Assembly: GCA_003508835.1 (NCBI GenBank)
Contig: PUFA01000143.1
Location: forward strand, 3,125,501 to 3,189,500
Source of the DNA: Eonycteris spelaea
Lineage: Eukaryota > Chordata > Mammalia > Chiroptera > Pteropodidae
Length of the DNA: 64,000 nt
Direction: 5' to 3'
This document shows, in pieces, positions 48,441 through 59,317 of the stretch (position 1 is its first letter; the number at the start of each line of letters is the position of its first letter). The notes beneath the pieces were generated by a model, which ran no database searches, had not been told where the DNA came from, and was given only the letters and a program-made list of their open reading frames with translations. Made by a program: the position numbers and the translations under genes.

Positions 48441-50220
48441 AAGAAATTGAGGTGCAGGAAGTTTAAATAATTTACCAGTGATAGAAGTGAGTTTGTTTTT
48501 TATATTTGAAAAACACAAAGGACTTAAAAAAAGCTAATAGGGCCTGTTAGGCTTTTAACCTTCTTTATAATTTTAGATTTGAAGCAGGAAGAGCTGTAGG
48601 AAAATGGTCGTGGTAAGTAAGAGATTAGAACGGGGATGTTTTCGTTGAGTGATAGTGGGGAGATTGATGTGCATTTGTTGGCTGGAGGTTTGAGTCTAGA
48701 GAGTAATTGAATGTGAATTTGGTTAGAAGGTTCCCAGAGTGTAGAGGTTTCCTTTCTTTAACTGGTTCTTCAGTTTTTGGGGTTTGGAAGTTTTATTTTT
48801 ATGGAAAGGTGGATTTTTGTAAAAAGAACTTCTGCTATGGTTGGTTTAGAAAGAAATAAGCACTTATAAGATAAATTAAGTCTTCATAAAATTTACTATG
48901 AAAAAAATATTTGCCTTTAAAAATTATAAAATGTATATTCATAAATTTGCTAATTCTATTGAATGCCTGATATATAAAAACACAGTTTACAATTGCCCTA
49001 CTTCATTGTTTTTCTCTAGAAAATTCAGGCTATTAAGAGTTATGAATTTCCCTAGTATATGTAAATGAATTATAGGAATAATACAATTAAAGGAAAAATT
49101 CTGTATGCAAAAGTATGCAAGGAAAATTAAAGTTGTGTTTTGAGAACATTAAAGGTTGTGTTTTTTAAGAAAAAAAGGAGAGTAATTTTATCCTAAAATA
49201 GTTTCAGGTTATTTCAAAGGTCATTTGGAGCACAAAAGAAGAAAATTAAAGAACAAAAACATAGGTGGAATATATGAAGTTGTAAAAGAAAAGGAAAAAA
49301 AGAAAAATCTTGTTTTTTATAGTCAAGCTGGCTAAAATTAAATGTATTTATCATAAGGTTTTAAAATGAACTTTAATATCAACAGTGTATTGACACAAAA
49401 CTGGAGTTTGGATTATTGGTCTGTGCCTAATAAGAGATTGTAAAAGATTTTTCACCTGTGAACAATACACTCAGGAAACAAAGATTCTATATCTTATCAA
49501 AGTAATTTATTGTGCTTTATAGTCTTTATTTTAAAAACTGAGTCTTCATAACATTAAGAGTGCTAAGTTTTTTATATAGTCATATTTACCTTTGAAATCT
49601 TTTATTATCACTTTGGTTAAGTAGAGAACTAAGTATTGTTTAATAGTGACCTGTGATCCTATTTAATCAAGTGATCAAACCTTGTGACACTATGACAAAT
49701 TTCCCAACGTAAAACCTAAATGAGATCTTTTGTTTTATCTCAAAATAACTTTATGACTTCCCAGAGGGCACCTGAAAAATCTCAAAGGTTTAGTTTTGTC
49801 ACTTTGTAAAAGAGAAATGTTAAGCTAATTCAGTCCATTTGATATATTAATTATATAAGAAGGATTGTCAAGTAAAAATGATGCTTAACCTTCTTTAGGT
49901 TACATTTTTATAAATACATGTTACTAATACAAGTGTTTTGGAAATCGTATAAAGTTCCTAGAAATCTGTCAATATGTTTCAGTCATAATTTCAGTTATTA
50001 TAAATTATTGTATGTCATGAATATCAATAATGGACCTGACTATTCAGAAACAAAGGGCTCGTAAAGAAGCAAAGGACATGGCTCTGATTTGGGCCATGAC
50101 AATAAAACTATTACAATAATTAGATAGCTATATTTGAGTAAATACGTGGTCTTAATATTGAAATTGGAATTTCAGATAACAGAAAAAATCTGTATAACTA
50201 GAAGCATAAAAACCCTTCTT
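48441..50220. other. AT-rich non-coding filler inside the provirus
   Basis: 1.8 kb with no open frame over 60 codons and a base composition unlike the flanking gag. A patch at 48428-48490 (CAGATGAAGAAATTGAGGTG) resembles antisense MIR, which may be chance. Either foreign DNA captured or inserted in the element, or a family-specific non-coding region as known in some class I ERVs. Confidence 0.55.
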
Positions 50221-50640
50221 TCTCAGAAAAACCACAAGGACTAATCTCTCCTTTAGGGACTATTTTCTTCACTCACCAGCCCACCTGGAATGACTGCCAG
50301 CCGGTCTTGCAGGTTTTAAACACTTCAGAAGAAAGGGAGCAGATCCTGCGGGAGAGTGCCAAAGCTGTGTTAGAGCCAAACGGACAGCCCACTACAGACC
50401 CAGCTTGTATTCAACATGTCCTCCCTTACACCAGTCTGCCTTGAGATCCCAACACTGAACAAGGTAAGGAGGCTCTCAATTGGTATCTCCAGCTTCTGAT
50501 AAAACCTTGCTTTTGTCAGTCAGTCGGTCCCAGATATCAGGAAAAAAGTAACAAAGGATAGGAAGGTTTAAAGACAAGAATTTGACTGAGCTAGTTGAGG
50601 TAGCCCTGCGCATCTTCAACAACCAGGATGAAGTTAATAT
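50221..50640 (+). pseudogene. gag: gag capsid remnant
   Basis: Conceptual translation near 50275 gives HQPTWNDCQPVLQVLNTSEE, then REQILRESAK, gammaretroviral capsid. Later LTELVEVALRIFNNQDE (50582-50632) is the end of capsid. Stops interrupt both. Confidence 0.75.
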
Positions 50641-50659
50641 CACCCAGATTAAGAAAATG

Positions 50660-51065
50660 ACTAAAGTCCTACTTAACAACAATAAGCCCCACATTCAGTT
50701 TCTGAAAACTGCTGCTCTCAACTCGGCCATGCTGCTACCAGATGACAACCCCAAGCAGCCCATACACAACTGCCTTGAGGTCCTAGAGAACATCACTTGC
50801 CTCAGACCAGACCTGACTGATTTACCATGGCCACAAACGGATGACCGATGGGAGCAGCTTCATCTCAGAGGAAGTCAGGTATGCTAGAGCAGCAGTAGTT
50901 ACTGGAGGGACTGTCATCTGGGCACAAGCCCTATGCCATAGAACTTCAGCTCAGCAGGCTGAACTAATAGCAGTGACTCAAGCTCTGCGGTGGGGTGAAA
51001 ACAAGACTGTGAACACTTATACAGACAGCAAAGGAGGCTGCCAGAAAACCAGTGGCTCCAACTGA
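50660..51065 (+). pseudogene. pol: pol remnant: RT connection and RNase H
   Basis: From about 50660 the same frame passes directly from capsid into the connection region (TAALNSAMLLPDDN) at a deletion junction. RNase H follows: TDGSSFISEEVRYARAAVVT, with catalytic D, then a Q-A-E-L-I-A block with the catalytic glutamate, then YTDSKGG. A frameshift lies near 50850. Confidence 0.8.
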
Positions 51066-51199
51066 CATTCTACTGGCCCTACCACCTAGGGTGCTAATGG
51101 ACACCCCTACCTATACTTCAGGAGAAGTTAAACTATGCAACAAACTAGGAGGCAAAGAAGAATCTGGGGTAGGTTAGGCTCCCAGACGGCCACATTGTA

Positions 51200-51830
51200 G
51201 TACCTGAGGCCTTGAGCCAAGACCTTATAACCCAGGTTCACTAGAAAACTCACTTGAGAGGAACCAAGTTAATTAAACTATTAAAAAGAGACTATTACAT
51301 TCCGGGACTGCAAGGAATGGCCAAGCAGGTATCGGCCCAGTGCCACATCTGCACACAAGTGAATCCAGGGCCCTCCAAGGGAGTACAACAAGGGACGAGA
51401 CTTCATGGACAAGCCCCGGGAGAACATTAGGAATTAGATTTTACAGAAATAATCCCTAGAACTTTTGGATTTAAGTATTTACTTGTGTTCATTGACACCT
51501 CATCAAGATGGACTGAAGCCTTTCCCACCAAGCAGGAGGCAGCTCAGGTAGTAGCAAAGAAATCAGTCTCAGAAATAGTGCCTCGATATGGCCTGCCCAT
51601 AACACTGGGGTTCAACAATAACCCAGCGTTCATCACCCAGACCAGTCAATCTTTAGCCAGGGTTCTAAAAATTAATTAAAAGTTACATTGCATTTACAGG
51701 CTTCAGAGCTCAAGACAGGTATAGAGGATAAATAAGACCCTGAAAGAAACTTTAACCAAGTTCAAATTAGAAACTTGTGAAAACTGGGTAAGTCTTCTTC
51801 CCTCCCCCTGTTAGGGGCATGGTGCACCCC
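51200..51830 (+). pseudogene. pol: pol remnant: integrase, catalytic residues lost
   Basis: The zinc domain (about 51230-51360, C-x2-C in CHIC) and core (51485-51679) are readable. The second catalytic aspartate of the SDNGP motif is asparagine (GFNNNPAF, about 51604-51627). The catalytic glutamate of the QVER motif is a TAG stop (about 51720). The core frame also closes at 51677. Integrase is clearly dead. Confidence 0.85.
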
Positions 51831-51979
51831 CTACTATAAAGAGACACACCTTATTAAATCATGTTTGAAAGACCTCTTGTTTGTTTTGGTATATTCAGAA
51901 TCTGTAAAATGAACTAAGAATCTTGTATGTTAATTCATACCTGTAAGACTAATATGTTCATAAACATAGATCTTGCTTT

Positions 51980-52230
51980 AATTGTATAGCTTTAGTTAAG
52001 ACTTGCTGTTTTTATACTAACCACTCTAAAATTATACGAGACAGCCTAGTACTAGCAAGAATGAGGGTTAAAGGCCGAGAAAAACGGCTTAAGCATAGAG
52101 AATCTTGGCATAAAGGACTTTTTAATAACACCCCTTAGTTAACAACTCTCCTGTCATCCATTATAGGCTCTCTTATCCTAGTCTTCCTGACCTTCTGTTT
52201 GGACCCTATATAATTAATTAGATAACTGCC
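51980..52230 (+). pseudogene. env: Transmembrane Env remnant (C-terminal part)
   Basis: KTCCFYTNHSK-like sequence near 51995-52030 contains the CC of the CX6CC motif. Next come a charged stretch and a hydrophobic segment (LLSSIIGSLILVFLTFCL, about 52150-52205) that would be the membrane anchor. Stops interrupt the reading. Surface Env was deleted. Confidence 0.7.
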
Positions 52231-52334
52231 TATGTCAAAAGGCGGGTACAGGCAATAAAACTCATGGTCCTTGGAGCAAACTGCCAGCCACTCAAGGTTG
52301 AGGATTCAATGATTCTTAGAAAACCAATGGGGAA

Positions 52335-52782
52335 TGTAACAGTGTAAAAGTGCATTTCAATAACATCTTCCTTGTTCGCATCTCCCCTCTTTATTCTCGC
52401 CGTGACTACTTTGGAAAATATGTTGTTATGGTTATTGGCATCAATTCCTCAGTAAGTGAGCCCCAAGGACAGGGCAGAGAGTGATATCTCCAGGTGCCAG
52501 CTGCCTAGGAGAAAATAGCTCCCAAGGCTTCCAAGAAGAACAATAAAACAATATTGCCGTCGGAGTATAGATAAAAAACTAATCGCCATCATCTGCTTCT
52601 GTAATCTGCTTGCTTGTGTAATCAAAGCCCACCAGGATATGGGTTTAGGCTTTATAATCTGTCTCCTCTGGAAGCTTGGGGCTGATTCTCTAGTGGGGAG
52701 AATCAGTCACCGGCCAGCTAACAAAGGCTCATAATAAATCTCAATTGGCTCCATGGGTCTTAGATTTGAATGTGCCACAACG
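52335..52782 (+). repeat. 3' LTR of the tRNA-Thr-type ERV
   Basis: Begins TGTAACAG after a purine-rich AATGGGGAA. Ends CCACAACG where the 5' copy has CCACAACA. Matches the 5' LTR closely, with about 20 differences by eye. Confidence 0.92.
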
Positions 52783-53889
52783 ATGGGAACATGTCAAAGA
52801 CATGAATACCCTGATTGGAAAAGGAGATGACCTTAAAACGGAAGAATTCAACTCTCAGTGAGAAGGCAACTTCGCAAAGCCCAGAGGTTTTATAGCTTCA
52901 TACTTACAGGATTGGGTAGACCAGAATGAAGACGTGAAAGAAAGTTGTTATTTTGAATCGATGTTCCTTTTCTTAATGGTTGACCTCAAATGAAACTTTG
53001 TGAAAAACTGAACATTCTCGTCAAGGACAAAGCGTACTGGGGAGGCACCTGTCTCTTAGGAGTCGGGTGAATATTTGGCTCCCAGGGCCCAGGCAGTTCC
53101 CAACAGTTGGATATTCCTGCACTACTCCCTGTCTCAATATTTTATAAAAAGTGTAGCTTCTTTGGAAAATGAACAGTCTCCTCTAGAACAAAAAGTATGT
53201 ATGAGGCACACACTATTTTATCCGTTATTGGAATAATTGTTCTCTTTGTAAAATTGTACCCCAAAGTGAATTTTGTCTCTCATAATGAACCTTGGTTATG
53301 GTTCCATGATCTAGGCTGTATTAGTTTAGAGTGATAATTTCCAGCTTCTGAAATTATATTACAGAGATCACATAATTTTAAAAATAACATTTCTTAAAAT
53401 AAGCATCAAAATTCTTTCTGACATAATATAGGTTATCAAGAAAGTAACAAATCATAAAATCTATTTTAGTAATAAATAATATATAGCCATCACATCTTAA
53501 GACTAAAGGTTTTGTTGAGTTTGTGTTATTTTAACAGTTTCTGCTATATAGAATGAACTGGGTTTTATATGCTTCCTTTGTTTTTAAAAGCATGTATATT
53601 AAAGTGTGTTAAAGTACGAACTTCAAATTTTATCCTCTAGACTAGGTATTTCTGCCCTATAGTGCTGCATACAATTAATGCATTAGAAAAATTAATTTGT
53701 TTTTATTGCAAGTCAATTAACTTTTTGCTATCAATGTGACTGAATTTAACACTTTTCAAAAAGTGGTCAGTGCCTATAAAGGCACATGTTTTCACTGTAG
53801 ACACCAGTGGAATTGTAGAAAAGGATTTATCATTAGAGAGATGTTGCATCCTATTCCTGCTTTTCTGGTAGTTTTTTTTTTTTAATCGT
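52783..53889. other. Gene-free stretch right of the provirus
   Basis: No gene or repeat family recognised. The open frame 53703-54002 (minus) overlaps a MIR and is not taken as coding. Confidence 0.4.
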
Positions 53890-54025
53890 AGAGTTAGCAA
53901 CTCAATTTCCTTTAGTTTCTCATCTGGTAAATAAAAATAATAACATCTACTTGGCTGTATTATTGTGCAGATTAAATGAAAATATATGTACCATATGTAC
54001 AATGTCTGCCACCTGGTTTGCAGTG
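53890..54025 (+). mobile_element. MIR SINE fragment
   Basis: CTCAATTTCCTTTAGTTTCT, CATCTGGTAAATAAAAATAA and GCAGATTAAATGAAAATATA follow the 3' half of MIR. Confidence 0.68.
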
Positions 54026-54132
54026 CTCACCCTTCTCAATCCAGGCAGTGATAAAAATATACATAGTAAAATGATGCTTTATTTTCTTCTTGTTCATAAG
54101 TTTTTAATTTGAATTTTTATTACTCTTTGTAG

Positions 54133-54238
54133 TGGTTATTGCTTTTGATGATGGTGAGCTGATGTCCAGCAGTGCCGCAGTGAAAATTCTTGTCTTACAT
54201 CCTGGAGAAATCCTATGCTTCACACAAGAGGAATATAG
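54133..54238 (+). pseudogene. PCDH15: PCDH15-like exon, open, out of order
   Basis: The exon follows an acceptor (TTACTCTTTGTAG) and reads [20 protein letters not shown], then [14 protein letters not shown], with the last codon split (AG|A = R) exactly as required for the exon at 5136-5027. In the gene it directly precedes that exon, but here it lies 49 kb away on the other strand and downstream of later exons. The donor is GTCTTG, a weak match to GTRAGT. It has no stop, yet its isolation and its neighbours' damage argue for a pseudogene. Confidence 0.85.
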
Positions 54239-55545
54239 GTCTTGATTCCTATCAGGTTTTATAATACATGAAGGTTTTGTTTTGTTTGGCTCTAAATACT
54301 GATGCGATATGAATTCATCAATGAGGTAGTCTTCCAATTCTAGTTTAAGCTTTTCTAAGTTAACATTGTTTCATTTTAAAAGTTAATATAGTTAAAGTGA
54401 CAATTTTGTGTAAAGGATATCAATTTTAGTAATGCTGTGAGAATACTGGATCCATTAAAAATGATGAAAACAAACTTTGAAAAATACATGTTTTTTGGTT
54501 TAAAATGCAACTAAATAATGATCTTGATGATGAGAAATAGACATTTACTTTCTTACCAGAGACTCTATATTTTCCATTTTTGACATGCATCTGAGGTAAT
54601 ATTTTCAAAAAAAATTCAGTTATTAGTTACAAAATAGTTACTAGTCATAAGGATGTAAAGTACAGCATAGATTCTATAGTCAATGATATTATAATAATAA
54701 TGTATGATGTGGGATCCTATACTTATCAGGGTTATCTCTTAAGTTATATAAATGTCTAGGCACTAAGCTGTATACTTGCAACTGATACATACTGAATGTC
54801 AGCTGTTCCCCAGACAGCATCCTCATTCTCCTTGGTGCACCTTAAAGAATGTGAGCATCTGAGCTTAGGTTATCTGTTTGAAGTTTAAAAGTGCTTAAGT
54901 GAGTGTGGGACAGTTCTCTGTTGTCAATCTCAAAAGGCCAGCTGGACTAACATCCTACCCAGGTGACAGCAAGTCCACAGGTCTAATGAGTTGAGGGGCT
55001 AAGGGGACTTCAAGAGGTGTGTGGAGGTGTGTGTGCAAGTGACCTTGCCTTTTTCTGGACACAGTAGCAGCACACTTCCTGACCTGTAAGTCGGAAACAT
55101 TTTGAATCACCCAATAATCTCATATAGTTCTTTTCAGCCCCTGTTGTCTAGAATGTTTCAGCACAGTAGTGAGAAGCATGAAACCCTTAATGTGTGACTC
55201 CGTGACCCACATGTGGTGTGTGGCCATGTATTGTATAGCACACTGAGAACACTGTCTTCTCCATGGGTGCTGCTGTGGGGCAGAGCTGACTAAAGACTTG
55301 AGCACTGTCTAAGAAGCAATAGTGAGTGAGACCTAGAGATTTCTTATTTCTGTCCTGTCCATTGGACCATTTGCTATGGAAGTCATCACTGATACCAGAA
55401 CAGTGAATTGTGAGAATTTCAGTGGTTAGGAAAGATTAATAGTAGAATTTGAATCTGACTTCTTTTGAGATTCTGGCAATGGAAAGTAGGACGAGAAGGT
55501 AATGAGGGATCCTGTTCATCCCAGGATCTTGCTCCCACTTGATCC
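54239..55545. other. Gene-free stretch
   Basis: No recognised gene or repeat. The following PCDH15 exon was looked for on the plus strand and not found. Confidence 0.4.
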
Positions 55546-55559
55546 CCAATTTTTTACAA

Positions 55560-56145
55560 ATTAGTGGGCGTCTGTCCGGCATACTTACGGTCAGTCGCCT
55601 GAGTCAGGCCTGGGGTTTTGGGGAGGCCACCTGGATGGTTTTATTATGGGCACAGGGGTCCTTGCCCCCCTCAGCATACAAATCATGAGTGCGGTGAAAC
55701 AGTTTTACAGAGAGAAAGATGAATTAAATTAAAAGCTTGATGCACCAATGGAGGAGAAAGGTGCGGCTCTCGAGGATCACAGGTCCAGGGTTTTTATGGT
55801 CCTTGGGGTTAGGGGCCACCCCTCACCACTCTTCTTTCCCTCCCTAAAGTATGTTGAGGCAGGTTCTACACGAGGCCTGAGCAGGGTACCTATATGCTAC
55901 TTTATGCCTCTCATGTCTCCTGAGCATCTTGAATCTCCCCCTCGGGGTTGTATTTTACTATGATGGTGAGGAAAATTTAACTAGAGTTGGCTCTTTACAC
56001 ATGTGTGTGCGTGACTTCAGAGCCTTTATTGGGGCTGCTCCTCTCTCCTGTGATTGTGGTTCTACCTGCTCACTGTTTCTTATTGGTGGTGGGAGTGCAC
56101 AGGTTGTTGTCCCAGCTGCAGGTTCCCACTAGGTGACTACCGACC
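55560..56145 (-). mobile_element. Possible solo LTR (minus strand)
   Basis: On the minus strand the stretch starts TGTGGTCGGTAG, contains CCAATAAAGGCTCTG (a polyadenylation signal context) about 100 bases in, and is GC-richer than its surroundings. I found no partner LTR, no certain end and no target duplication. Confidence 0.3.
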
Positions 56146-56149
56146 ACAA

Positions 56150-57054
56150 TTCCATTTACATGCACTCTTCATCCCCATTATCACCAGCTCACAATAACTA
56201 CTAATCTATTTTTGTCTCTATAGATGAGCATTTTATGAAAATTTCTTATAAGTGGAATATTAATTTATGTATTCTTTTGGTTGTCATTTCATTACTTTGC
56301 TTTTATTTTGAGCTCCATTCCTTGTACAATGCACCATTTCTTCCTTCCTCTTGATTGGTGAATAATATTCAATTATATGAACATACATATATTATTTTTA
56401 TTTTCACATATCATGAGTATTTAGGTTTATTCATTTTGGGCTATTATAAACAGTATTACTATGAGCATTGCCCATGGGTTTTGAGTTGCCAGATATCTTG
56501 AGGATATAGACACCTGGGTGTGCAATTTCTGGGTCATAACGTATCTCCATGTATAATATTCTGAAAAAAAAGCCATTTTTTTTTTTACACAGTGCCAGCA
56601 CATTTTTACAATTCCACCTGCAGTGTATGAGGGTTTTATATTCTCCACATTGTTGTCAATACTCATTATTATCTCTTTTATATAATCCTCTTTGGGGGTC
56701 AACTATTTTCTCCTTGTGGTTTTAATTTGCTTTCCCATAATCACAAAAGATATTGAGCACATTTTACATACTTATTGGCAACTTCTGTGCCTTCTTTGTA
56801 GAAATGTCTATTAAGGTGCCTGTCCATTTTTTTAATGGTTCATTTTTTATTATTAAATTCCAAGTGTTTTTATGTATTGTAGATATATAATTTGAAATAA
56901 ATATGTAATTGGAAATGCTTTTTTTCATTAAGCGACTTGCCTCTTCATTGCCTTCTGCTACTGTTTGAAGAACATGTTTTTAAATTTAAAGTGCAATTTA
57001 CTCATTATTTTTAATTGCCTAATCTAAAGTCACAAAAATTATTTCAATGTTTCT
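56150..57054 (-). mobile_element. Old L1, ORF2 C-terminus and 3' UTR (antisense)
   Basis: Antisense L1: 3' UTR at left, then ORF2 end (GGGCTATTATAAACAGTATT, GAAATGTCTATTAAGGTGCC). It is interrupted at 57055-57072 by a younger insertion and resumes at 59336. Confidence 0.75.
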
Positions 57055-57072
57055 CAATAAATTTATACTTTT
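57055..57072. repeat. 18-bp target-site duplication, left copy
   Basis: CAATAAATTTATACTTTT, repeated exactly at 59318-59335, brackets the L1-like insertion. Confidence 0.93.
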
Positions 57073-59317
57073 TATACTTTTAAAAATTTATTTTAATTAG
57101 TTTCATGTATATAGTACATTGGTGAGACAACTATACAGTTTGTAAAATAATCCCCCCAATTTTTTCCTCTCTCACCTACCCCTCCACCTAGCCAACCTAT
57201 TAATGCTAACTGCATCCACTATTCCTTGCTCCCCATCCCTGTGACCATCCATCAGCTATTAATTTGTACTTCTTTAACCTTCATTCCATTCTCCCAGCCC
57301 CCCAAATCCCCTCTCCTCTGTCTGTCACCAAATTGTCCACCATATTTGTGAGTCTGTCTTTATTAGTTTGTTCTTTTTATTCCTTAGGTTCCGCGTATAA
57401 GTGAAATCATATGGTGTTTCCATTGTCTTCCTTTTCATATGTAGATGTATTGTTTTCTTATCCTTTCATCCACTCTATCTTTTGGTTGGAGCACTTAATT
57501 CTTTTTCACTTAAGGTACTTTTTAATAGGAATGTAGTTGCTACCATTCTTTATTCCTGCTTTTGATACATATCCTTTTTATTCTTCTTAAATAAGTCCCT
57601 CCAACATTTCCTGTACTACTGGCTTGGTGGTGATAAATTCCTTTAGCTTATTTTTGCCTGGGAAGTTCTTTATTTGTCCATCAACTCTAAATGATAATAG
57701 TTTTGCTGGATAATTGTTCTTGGTTGTAGATCCTGACTCTTCATCCTGTCGAATGTTTTTTTGCCAAGCCCTTCTGTCCTGTGTAGTTTCTTTCTTTTGA
57801 GAAATCAGCTGCCAGTCTCTATGGCTGTTCCCTTATGAGTAACTCTGTTTTTCTCTTTTTGCTTTCAATATTCTTTCTTTGTATTTAAACTTTAGCATTT
57901 TAATTATAATGTGTCTTGGTGTGGGCTCCTTTGAATCCCTGATTTTTGTAATTCTCAGAGCTTTCTGGGGTTTTATGTCAGATTTTCTTCACCAGATTAG
58001 GAAAATTTGCCATCATTATTTCTTCAAGCAACTATTCAACATCTTGATTTTCTTTAGTTATAATGATAAGATAGATATTTGTATCCTTCATAGTGCCTCA
58101 TATGTTCCTTAAATTATTTTTAAAATCTGGACATCTTATCTCTTGCTGTTCTGATTGTGTTTCCTTGGCTTTCCTATCCTCTAGATAATGCATTTGATCC
58201 TTTCCTTTATTCACTTTCTTTATTCCACTTAATATACTTCTCATCTCAGTTTATGTGTTCTTCCTTTCAGGCTAGTTCCCTTTTATAATTTGCATTTCCA
58301 TTTTTATGTTTTTTATCTCTTTGTTGAAGTTCTCTACACTTCCCAAAAGTTCATGAGCATATTTCTAACCAGTGTTTTGAACTCTGCATTTGTTACATTA
58401 CTTGACTCCATTATATCTGGATCTCTGTTCTCATCTCTCATATGGTTCATCTTGTCTTCCTATTTCAGCTACCTTTCTGTGTATGTTTCTATGTACTGAA
58501 CACAGCTCCTAAGTCTCCTGGTCTTATTAGTGTGAATTTGTGAAGTAGGTGTCCAGTGGCACAGTCCTGAGAGGGTTTTAGCTGCAGACCAAATTTAGCC
58601 TAGACATCTACTCCTCTGGAGCCACCTGCTAAGATTCACATGCAATCCACAGATGCTGTGCTTATAGTTGCCTCAAAAGGCCACATCAGAAACTGAGGCC
58701 CACTGCCTCAAGTGTGAGTCTAGGCTCTGCTCAGTAAGGAGCATCTGACTCGTTGAGGATATACCTGGATGTGGCTTGGATGGGGCTGTGAGTTGAGGTA
58801 GGTGGGTTTCAGGAAATCTTCTGGGAGCAGTGAGCTCTGTTATCCAGTTTGATGATATCACGGCTATGGCAGTGATATGTCCCATGCACTGTTGGGGGAG
58901 GGCTCATCAGGGAATAATAGATAAAGCCAGCACTTCTGTACCATGGGAGCTTCTCCTCGGCCCTCACTCCAACAATGTTTTCCTGTAAGTCCCTGCTGTC
59001 CTCTGCGAGCAGCCGAATGGGCACTGGTGCTCAGGTCTGTCACCACGAAAATCCGCTCATGGATGCGGCCCCCTTAACAGGCTTCTGCCGCTGCTGATGC
59101 CTCCATCTCACTCAGCGGCTCCCAATCAAGTAGCCCCGTGTCCTTACCCTGTCCTAAAATTCTGCTATTGCAAGGTGATTTCTAGGATTTCTACTTAATT
59201 GTATGGCTTATTCATCCCAGGTGATTTTGCCTTGCTGCGGCTCCTTGTTTCCATCACAACTTTGATTTGGTCGCTGAGGAATGAAAGACAGTCTATCATC
59301 AATGCCATTTTTTTCTC
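57073..59317 (-). mobile_element. L1-like element inserted in older L1 (right copy)
   Basis: A 2.2-kb antisense element: L1 3' UTR at left (57090-57420), 5'-region-like sequence to the right, GC-rich at 58550-59200. It is bounded by an exact 18-bp target duplication, the mark of L1 integration. ORF1 and most of ORF2 are missing. The same element at 29384-31710 keeps only the right duplication copy. Confidence 0.8.

Larger units (their letters stand above)
47176..52782 (+). mobile_element. Class I ERV, tRNA-Thr-like primer type, with AT-rich filler
   Basis: Paired LTRs of about 450 bp, a tRNA-Thr-like primer site, a Gag start, capsid, RNase H, integrase and transmembrane Env remnants appear in retroviral order on the plus strand. 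About 1.8 kb of AT-rich non-coding sequence (48440-50220) replaces most of gag, and protease with most of reverse transcriptase is missing. Integrase has lost two of three catalytic residues. The flanks (ATGAC before, ATGGG after) do not give a clean target duplication. Confidence 0.88.

Noticed and set aside
48428..48490. MIR SINE inside the tRNA-Thr-type ERV
   Set aside because: MIR is far older than such proviruses, so a real MIR would need capture or later transfer; similarity is short and may be chance. Kept only as a remark.
47166..52790. Target-site duplication of the tRNA-Thr-type provirus
   Set aside because: ATGAC before and GATGG or ATGGG after share only part; not clear enough to call.
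54238..54255. A premature stop and frameshift at the end of the PCDH15-like exon at 54133
   Set aside because: First read as coding beyond EEY, but the phase of the following exon (5136) shows the exon ends at 54238, so the TGA lies in intron.
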